From Melampsora larici-populina 98AG31 (Eukaryota; Basidiomycota; Pucciniomycetes; Pucciniales; Melampsoraceae), in the NCBI RefSeq assembly GCF_000204055.1, contig NW_006768767.1:2370645-2434644 (forward strand): a stretch of 64,000 nt of DNA, in the 5' to 3' direction. The notes beneath the pieces are model-generated. The model ran no database searches. It saw only the letters and a list, made by a program, of their open reading frames with translations, and was not told where the DNA came from. The position numbers and the translations under genes are program-made. Positions within the stretch are counted from its first letter, which is position 1, and every line of letters begins with the position of its first letter. Shown here piece after piece: positions 56,632-64,000 of this stretch.

Positions 56632-58431
56632 TCATAGGTACAAGAAAAGTTCAGGATGATGCCAAAAGTGTTTGAAAAACCTATCATTCAAATCTTGTTG
56701 AAGGAAATGAGAAAATAATGTGACTTGATATAGGATGGGTTCATCAGGTCTTTGTTTTCTAAGTTCAAAGCCTCCATTCACAAATATATTGATCCCTTTA
56801 CAAATTTTTTCAAGTGCAAAATGAGGTATAGCTAGATTGGTTGGTTGTGAGGCTTTGATGAATAATAACATTCTTGTAAGCTCTGTGTCCCATTGATTAA
56901 AGAAGTTAAACAGTGATGGATCCCTCCTTGACCTAATATCATGCCCAAGATCCCCATTTATCAGAAGAACTGATGAAGATTTATCCCATGCAAGGTATGA
57001 CATTGCTGGCCACTTTACATCTTTCCCTAAGTTCATGATCTCATTTGATGTCTTGTGCCATTTTTCCAAAGTTGAAACATGTGTGCTCCGATCATGTTTA
57101 GTACTTGGGTATCCTGCTTTGAAATCTTCTTCAAAACTTTCTGAAACATGCCTTTTTATCATAGTTCGGCTGCTTGCAGTTGAAATGAATCTCTTGAAGG
57201 TATCATCATTAATAACTAACAAAAAGGTTCTTGCAAGTGTTGAAAGTCCAGGAATCTTTAATTGTACATCCGATGATTCTATCATTGGTTCCAATATTGT
57301 AGTATGATACATTACTTCTGTATGCCACAAAAGAAAACAAGTATGTTTTTCTTCATTTAATTGATCATTCTTCTCAATGGACCATGCATCATATGCTCTG
57401 AAAAAGAGCCCTGTGAGAATTTTGATCTTGTTCCAAATCTTGAAACTTGGATTACAAGACACAACAAAGTAAACAAATGGAAGTAATCTTTCTGACGTCC
57501 ACATCAGCTTTCCTACTTCCCAACTAAGATCTTTATATTTCTCAGTGTTACGTGAGTATCTGATTGATAATGTATTAATGAGATCTTGTGTGTAGTGAAT
57601 TGCAGCAGCTGAACACATCTTATTAGGAGTGTGTAAATGGAAGTCTCTAATATCAATCCTTGCTGATATTGGTTCAGGATCCTGTCTGGATGAGGATATA
57701 CCTGTCATTCCTTGTACAGATGGGTACCCATATAGGTTGTTGAATGCCCTTTGTGAGGCTATATTAGTAGCAGATGCTGGTGCAGTTGTATGGGCTATTT
57801 GGGGTGCAATAGGTATATATGCTTGATTCTTTTTGAGACCAATTTCCCAGCTTTGGGAATGTTCTTTTTCTGCTAGACCACTGTGATTTGGAACAAGATA
57901 TACAGCAGTATCCTTATAGGTAGATCTTTCAGAGCTTGATGAATGTGAACTTTTGTGGTATGATGGAGGTTGCCTGACCATTCCTGGGTCATCTTTTGAG
58001 TTTCCTTCTACATGCACCATTGATCTCATGGATGTTCCTGACTCTTTGGGTGGGCCAAGAGACAAGTAAGCATCATCAATTGTTGTTTCATCACGTAGTT
58101 TTTTGAGAGGTTTCGGAGGATGTCTATCAAGTAATTGAGGAGGCAGCGACTGATAACCTTCCTGTTGGTATTGATGCATAACTTCTTTACCTCCATGATC
58201 CAATTTTTGTCTCTTGAAAGTTGTGCGAGCGCTTAGGTCCAGATCTGTTGATGTACCTATCCTGAACATATCGTTGAAATTTTCACGTTCTGTGCAGATG
58301 TTTCTGAAGAGCTGAAACTCAGGTAATCTTGAATTCGCTTCGAGAATCTTTTCTGAATTTGTGTTCATAGAGATAGCCATGTGATTCAAGATGAACACTG
58401 TCCATACCCAAACCTGACTCAAGTGCATCAT
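56632..58431 (-). CDS. Secreted ~600-aa protein, tandem paralogue B
   Basis: A single-exon 599-aa protein, alignable end to end with paralogue A. The signal peptide is MMHLSQVWVWTVFILNHMAI. Conserved blocks include NKMCSAAAIHYTQDLINTLS, WTSERLLPFVYFVVSCNPSF, LKIPGLSTLARTFLLVINDD and SQPTNLAIPHFALEKICKGI. Differences concentrate in the N-terminal low-complexity half and at the C-terminus, where B is shorter (ends PELFLYL against A's longer Ala/Thr-rich tail). Both copies are open, so both are probably expressed or recently were. Confidence 0.8.
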   Translation of the reverse strand: MMHLSQVWVWTVFILNHMAISMNTNSEKILEANSRLPEFQLFRNICTERENFNDMFRIGTSTDLDLSARTTFKRQKLDHGGKEVMHQYQQEGYQSLPPQLLDRHPPKPLKKLRDETTIDDAYLSLGPPKESGTSMRSMVHVEGNSKDDPGMVRQPPSYHKSSHSSSSERSTYKDTAVYLVPNHSGLAEKEHSQSWEIGLKKNQAYIPIAPQIAHTTAPASATNIASQRAFNNLYGYPSVQGMTGISSSRQDPEPISARIDIRDFHLHTPNKMCSAAAIHYTQDLINTLSIRYSRNTEKYKDLSWEVGKLMWTSERLLPFVYFVVSCNPSFKIWNKIKILTGLFFRAYDAWSIEKNDQLNEEKHTCFLLWHTEVMYHTTILEPMIESSDVQLKIPGLSTLARTFLLVINDDTFKRFISTASSRTMIKRHVSESFEEDFKAGYPSTKHDRSTHVSTLEKWHKTSNEIMNLGKDVKWPAMSYLAWDKSSSVLLINGDLGHDIRSRRDPSLFNFFNQWDTELTRMLLFIKASQPTNLAIPHFALEKICKGINIFVNGGFELRKQRPDEPILYQVTLFSHFLQQDLNDRFFKHFWHHPELFLYL

Positions 58432-58439
58432 CTGATTCT

Positions 58440-59660
58440 TGTGGAGTTGCAGTCAAAAATTAAATATCGCAAGGTCGATTTTTCTGGACCTTCAAAACTT
58501 CTGGCTTAGAAAATGAGTCAATGGTAATGTTGAGTCTCCATAAACTTCACTTGGTTCATAAGATCTCTGAAGCCATAAAGATACAGAAGTTCTAGGCACA
58601 TCTGCGCCTTATCCATTTCGCACACGTCGGAGGAAAAGTTCAAGTTGAAACCCTGGTAGTCATTCCAGACAAGACTCGAGACAAATACATAATCAGTGAA
58701 GGTTTCATCAAGTTTCGATTGGCTCAGCTGATCCTGATTTCATGCATCCATTCAAAGAGATAAAGCATGAACAACAAACCAACCACTGGGGAACTTGAAG
58801 GTACCCTAATGATTCTGTACTTTCAATTTCAGCGGACGTGCTGCAAGAATTCAAAAATGGGTGCAAATCTTTCACAGGCACCAGAGGATACCGGCGGTTC
58901 GAAGGACTTGGTTCAGATTGAAGTCAAAACTGGTGGGCGCAGGGTTTTTCTGGGAAGAGGCGCATGATTCTAGGCTTACTTTGAAAGTGTGATGAGGCAT
59001 GAGTAAGGCAACAATCCCCGGCAGGGTATTGAAGAGCCCCAGGTACCATCAGGCTCTTCAATGAGTAATTGGGCTTTCCAGTGTACGAGAAACTCAACCT
59101 TGTTTCTTTTGTTCAACGCTGTTCATCCAATCAAAACAAACAATCCCAATCCTTTCTTAAGAAGCGAAGTTCTTTTTGTGAAGAAGAAAACATCATAAAA
59201 TGCAATTGCAAAAAAAGAAAAAAGAAAAAAAAACTATGTATAAAACAACATCTTGAATCACACAAACAAATCAAAACAAATCATCAAAAACAACAACAAC
59301 AATCACTAACCAACCAATACTCCAACATATATGTTTCAATAAACGTAAATGATCCTTTCAAAACCTTGATGAAACTTTTAACAAATTCAAAGAAAAAGAA
59401 AACATACAATTGATTTTATTTCTCTTGAGATTTTTCGATTTCTTCTGTTAATCTGTTACTTCAACTACTCATTATAAAGAGAAAAAGAGTCAAAAGAAGA
59501 TAAGAGATAAAGAGAGACACATGTAAATGACGAGAAGAGATAGGATATTTGATAACAAATGAAACCAAATCCAAAAAAAGATCAATGATTCGTTTATAAT
59601 TGATTCGATCATACCAAAGACAATACTTAAAGACATTTCTGAATTTCTGAATCGCTACTC
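58440..59660. other. Intergenic, no gene supported
   Basis: Upstream flank of paralogue B and the 3' flank of the acyl-CoA synthetase. Contains short A-rich runs around 59200-59400. An open frame at 59069-59413 is Lys/Gln-rich and looks compositional. Confidence 0.45.
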
Positions 59661-59664
59661 TGCT

Positions 59665-62496
59665 TTAAGGATAAACTTTCTATAAAAATCACCAAAAAAA
59701 TAAAACATCAGATATCCTAAAATATAAGAAAAGATGAATGGGAAACAAGGGAAAAGGAGAACGACTAACTTTAACTTCATCTTGATAACGATTCAAGATC
59801 TCACGTCTATTTAATTTTTGAGCAGCAGTTACACATCCATTTTCAGGTGTCCATTCATCAGCAGATAAAATCACACATTGAATCATCTAATATCAAAAAT
59901 CCACCAATTCAAAAAGAGTAAGTCAATATGAAATCATTTTAAAAAAATGAAAAAATATGCATAAAGAAACAAAGATAAAAAGATAACGGACCTCAAGAGG
60001 TTTGAACCCAGCTTTTTTTCCCATCTCATTCAACTCCTTCAAAATCACTTCTTTAACTTTCTCATCCGAACAAAGTAATCCAAACTCTTTCCCACCACCT
60101 AATCCAATCTCCTTACACAAAACATCTAAATTCTTTTCATGTGGTAAAACGATGGCCATCGGTCTATTAGCATTCGAATCGGCATGTACACATAAATTGT
60201 TCACTAATGAACATGATTTGTAAATCGATTCTAATTTTTCTAATGCAATATATTCACCACCTGCTAATTTAATTAAATTCTTCTTTCTATCAATAATTGC
60301 CAATGCTTTGTTTCGTTTTCATGATCAGAAAAAGAAAAATGCAAGGTCAGTATTAAAAAAATAAACTTTGTAAATCCAGAAATCAAAATAAATAAGTCTA
60401 ACTCACTACCATCAGGATTCCATTGAGCAATATCACCAGTCTTAAACCAACCATCTTCAGTAATACTTTCTTTTGTAACATCTTCACGTTTGAAATATCC
60501 TTTAGTAACCGAAGGACCTCTGATCCAAACTTCACCTTGTTGAAGTGGTGTATTAGTTGAAAAATATCCTGCATCAGGTACATCTACCAATTTAACTTCA
60601 ATAGAAGGTACAGGTGCACCAACGGCTCCATATTGCATATAATCGGGTGGTAAGATCGCACACATTCCACACGATTCTGTTAAGCCGTATCCTTGAAGTA
60701 CAGTGACCAATGCATTCGAAAGGAATTCTTGAGTTTCACGTGAAAGTGCTGCACCTCCTGAAAGTGCATAACGTAATCGACCACCAGTTTGTTCTCGAAC
60801 TTGTTTAAACACTACTGTATCCATCAATCCACCCACAAATGGAAGTGGACTCTTCTTGAGGAACATAGCTCCATTGAAAACTCGCTCTTTAAGCTTGCCA
60901 CCTGCTTTTACCTTACTTAAAATCCCTTTACGAATCAATTCCCAAACAGCAGGTACACCGACCATGACAGTAGGCTTGAAGGCTTTGATATCCCCCACAC
61001 AGTTTCGTACAGATGCATCGGTCAAAGTCTTCACAGCCCCATATCCCATGACGACACCCATGGAAATGCAACTGAGTTCAACAATAAATTCGAGAATATG
61101 CTAGAGTAAATCATGAATTGTCAGTATGAACAGACAAAAATGGTTTTGATGAGCGAAATCGACAAACCGCCAAAGGAAGATAAGCTAGCAAGGCATCCTT
61201 GGGGTCTAGGAAATCACCAAGTAAAGTATGTACCCCACCAACTAAAAGTAGAAATATGCGCGATTAGTTACCATTATCAGGAAAAGGCATAAATCCGTAA
61301 AATCGACTTAATCACTTACTCGAGGCAATCAAATTGGTATGAGTGATCAAAACACCCTTAGGTTTACCAGTACTTCCACTAGTATACATAATGCAAGCGA
61401 TGTCCTCTGGATCTGCCTTTACAGTCGGATGTTCGTTCTTGGTACCAAGTTCACGTAATTCATCATACGACAAAACTCTGACATCCGGTCTTAATTCTTG
61501 AATCTTTGACATGGCTTTCTCGTTCGATTCACCATCATAAATCACATACTTCAAGGTAGGTGTTTTGTCAATCACAGATGCAAGAGTAGTGAGTAAGTTT
61601 GAATTGGTGAATAGTCCCACTACATCGGGTTCGTTGATTGAATGTTCAAGTCCTTCTACACCAAGCGAGTCATATGCGGTAGCAAATGTAATGGCCTGAC
61701 GTCCACAAGCTGAGCCAGACAAGGTGTTCCAGAAGATGATCAATAAGACATCAAAAAATACCATCATGGGACAAGCTAAATCTTACCATTCGCCATGATC
61801 TGCCAAGCGGGCTTGGTAGAAGAATAAATGTTGAATTTGTGTTCCTTTGTCAATCCCAACTCTGCCAAACCGTTAGAGATCACGGAAGCTTCCTCCAAAA
61901 ACTGCTTAAAGGTCCAATACTTGTAATCGCTCAATTCATAAAACTCCCATACTTTATCCTCTGTAATTTCTTTGCCACCAATCACTTTAGTAACCTTCTT
62001 CACTTCTTTGTGAACCTTGATAATATCACGCCATCCAACCGCGTTAGCAGTCGGGAATGTTTTAGCAGCATGTTCGAGAACATCAGGTAAGGTGGTGATT
62101 CCAGCTGCCGGTGAAGTGACGAGTTCATGGGTAGACTTGTATGACCTTCGAATTTTAGTTTCACCAACTGGGACTGAGTCACCGATCTCAATTGAAGCAG
62201 GTCCTTGAGACATCTCGAGAGGTTCTGAATCGAAAACTACGATCAAACTACAAAAGTTAGATTATCAAAAAAGAAAATGTTTGAACTTTAAGACACAGAA
62301 AAGAAGATTATTAGGATCTCAATTTACCTGGAACTCGATTAGGCCGAGGTGGGGGCTTAGGAATTGACGGGTCTAGAGAAGAAGCAAAGCTAGAAGCTAG
62401 ATAGGCCATTCCACCCATTGCAGAACCAATAGCAAGTGTGACCGAACGTGGATTTTCGGCAAAGATGTTGGTATCGGAAGATGTAAAATTAGACAT
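59665..62496 (-). CDS. Long-chain fatty acyl-CoA synthetase
   Basis: Activates long-chain fatty acids to acyl-CoA (ATP-dependent, acyl-AMP intermediate). Eight exons: 62496-62328, 62236-61787, 61709-61320, 61241-61168, 61100-60407, 60305-59992, 59886-59770, 59679-59665, all in phase, 740 aa. The AMP-binding P-loop is YTSGSTGKPKGV, at the end of exon 3. The FACS signature is spread over exons 5-6: DGWFKTGDIAQWNPDG then DRKKNLIKLAGGEY. A YGLTES motif is in exon 5. The C-terminal TPENGCVTAAQKLNRREI carries the usual lysine. The N-terminus (AIGSAMGGMAYLASSFASS) could be a membrane anchor. The end, KKVYP, lacks a peroxisomal PTS1. The last exon is only 15 nt. Size and motifs fit the fungal Faa1/Faa4-type group. 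Confidence 0.93.
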
Positions 62497-62499
62497 TAT

Positions 62500-63050
62500 C
62501 AGTAAATTGTGATTCGGAGTTTTTTCAAGGTTTCACAAATGAAAGAGAATATTATTTTTGGACAGACCAAAAGAAACAAGGATTATAAACTTGAGTTATT
62601 AAGTAGTCAGTTCAGGAAAGTTTGATTTGACAGGGTGACCGAAGAGGAGAAAAGGGGATTAGATGTGTTTTATGGACACACACAGTTCTGAGTTTTATCT
62701 GATCAGAAAACCAGACCATCAGGAGTCCTTTGAGAAAAGGAGCCTGGCAAAAGCAAGGAGTTGAAAGTCGAGGTGTGAAATCAAAACTCCATCATGCTGC
62801 TCAACTTGCACATATCAGATCAGATATTAGGGGCTGGAAGCGACCACAGAGTAGGAGCAAAGTACGATGGTCCAGCGAGTAGATCACATCGCAGGCTACT
62901 TCCAGCATGGTAATCGATGCTGCTGAGAATATCGAGGATAACAAACGGGTACAAAACAATCGGAACCGTTGAAAGATGCAGAGCATCATCTCATGTTTGT
63001 TGTGTTTCCAATGCTGCGATATCAACGAGACCCGCTGCAGTGGACGGTGG
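62500..63050. other. Promoter side of the synthetase gene, no gene seen
   Basis: Non-coding. No motif that I can support as a regulatory site. Confidence 0.4.
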
Positions 63051-63054
63051 ACCT

Positions 63055-63438
63055 TCAGCACAAGCTGTTTCGAAAACTTGAATGGACAAGCCAGACCATC
63101 AATTCATAAGAAAAGAGAGGCAACGTCTCGAAGGACCCAATCAAAGCTACTGATCGACTTATATATATAGCCGTTGACCAATTGAAGCGGAAGGTGGGCC
63201 GTTCAAGCAGGGATGATGATCGATGAAAATCGGCAATATACCCCATTTTAAGCTCGCGATCGATAAAGATGCAAGTTAAGTTTAGTGAATGAGTACAGTA
63301 ACTATTCAGATATAGTTCAGGAACCTGAACATTCGCCTTTCTATGTTTGAAATCGACCAGGTTGAATAGCTTTGACTTTGAAGATGCAGTAGTATTGAGC
63401 CTCTTTGAAGACTTGATCAACTTGCGAGGTAAAACCAC
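63055..63438 (-). CDS. Hypothetical 127-aa frame (weak)
   Basis: Open frame starting MVLPRKLIKSSKRLNTTASS with a basic N-terminus that might be mitochondrial. The remainder has mixed hydrophobic stretches and no known domain. It could be one exon of a gene starting near 63530. Low support. Confidence 0.25.
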   Translation of the reverse strand: MVLPRKLIKSSKRLNTTASSKSKLFNLVDFKHRKANVQVPELYLNSYCTHSLNLTCIFIDRELKMGYIADFHRSSSLLERPTFRFNWSTAIYISRSVALIGSFETLPLFSYELMVWLVHSSFRNSLC

Positions 63439-63691
63439 TCCCCCATCAAACAGGCGGAGAGGACAAAGTCGCGAATCGAGAAATAGAGATAGATGAGTTG
63501 AACTTCGAATTATGTAAAACTACTCACGCTGATGGAGAAGTTGAGTGATTGGTGAGATGATAGGTTGGATTGGTTCGATTGGTTTATATAGAGTCAAACT
63601 CAAAGTGATGTCACAGAATAACACTCGAATAATCAAGTACCGAGTGGATCATACTTCATCCGACCGGTACACTCTCACCCTGTGCGTCATA

Positions 63692-63780
63692 CTGTCGTTC
63701 TCGAAAAGTTTGTCCGAGTGTTCCCGCTAAGCTGCTCGAGTTTTGCGGGCAAACTTGGACAAGCTTTTCGAAAACAACAG
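63692..63780. mobile_element. 89-bp mini-element, intact copy
   Basis: Starts CTGTCGTTCTCGAAAAG and ends CTTTTCGAAAACAACAG, flanked by TA on both sides (63690-63691, 63781-63782). The arms pair over about 35 bp around a core containing TTTTGCGGGCAAACTTGG. It matches the copy split by hAT-1 at 2351-7011. Too small to encode anything. Confidence 0.8.
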
Positions 63781-64000
63781 TACCACGTCAGATATTCAGC
63801 ATCGAGGAGCATAGCCACCAGACCTCGACTGCGACTTGTCATACAGGTATTGGTCATATTTGTATTTTCCCTTCAGGAAGAGCACCAAGCAACAGCCAGC
63901 CTGAAACAGTCTGGCAACCTGCTCCGCAATCCTACGCCTGCCATCTTATTCCATACTCATCCTATTGTGTGATACATACCTGTGCTAGAGATGATTTGAT

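Noticed and set aside
1..64000. CRISPR arrays, rRNA genes, operons or bacterial-type terminators
   Set aside because: The sequence is eukaryotic with spliced genes; no regular short-spacer arrays or rRNA blocks were seen.

Overview
The window reads as nuclear DNA of a rust fungus (Pucciniales), possibly Melampsora-like. The evidence is AT-rich sequence, genes cut by many short GT-AG introns, small secreted proteins, and a heavy load of Tc1/mariner-type, hAT, CACTA-like and PIF/Harbinger-like DNA transposons. The species is inferred from style, not proven. All gene models were spliced by hand, with reading-phase checks for most junctions.

Left part (1-27.3 kb): almost entirely nested transposons. 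A broken hAT end (143-700) lies beside a 1.4-kb CACTA-like element (743-2136). A 4.56-kb hAT with an intact nine-exon transposase (2385-6948) sits inside an 89-bp TA-flanked mini-element. One small cysteine-rich secreted protein gene (8880-9170) survives between repeats. At 11.2-16.2 kb three elements are stacked: a mariner-type element broken by a hAT, itself broken by a Harbinger-like MITE. At 18526-27272 is an 8.7-kb mariner-type element with 153-bp terminal inverted repeats. It carries a decayed DDE transposase and a second, convergent gene ending in a SAM-like domain, and it is interrupted by a third hAT (22890-27003) whose 791-aa transposase is intact and whose 8-bp target duplication is perfect.

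Middle part (27.5-36.7 kb): host genes, all on the minus strand: a CaMKK/SNF1-activating-type protein kinase, two secreted proteins packed with N-glycosylation sequons, and a Cof-type HAD phosphatase. From 36.7 to 44.1 kb there is no gene I can defend, only repeat remnants.

Right part (44.1-64 kb): an F-box-like protein, a coiled-coil/transmembrane protein, a WD40 protein, a 1.17-kb non-autonomous element, a tandem pair of ~600-aa secreted paralogues, and a complete eight-exon long-chain acyl-CoA synthetase. An intact 89-bp mini-element lies at 63692-63780 and a diverged relative at 45007-45095.

The host genes do not form an obvious pathway; the secreted proteins are effector or surface candidates. 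The most unusual material is the mariner-type element with its accessory SAM-like gene, and the fixed-length 89-bp mini-elements whose ends resemble that element's ends.
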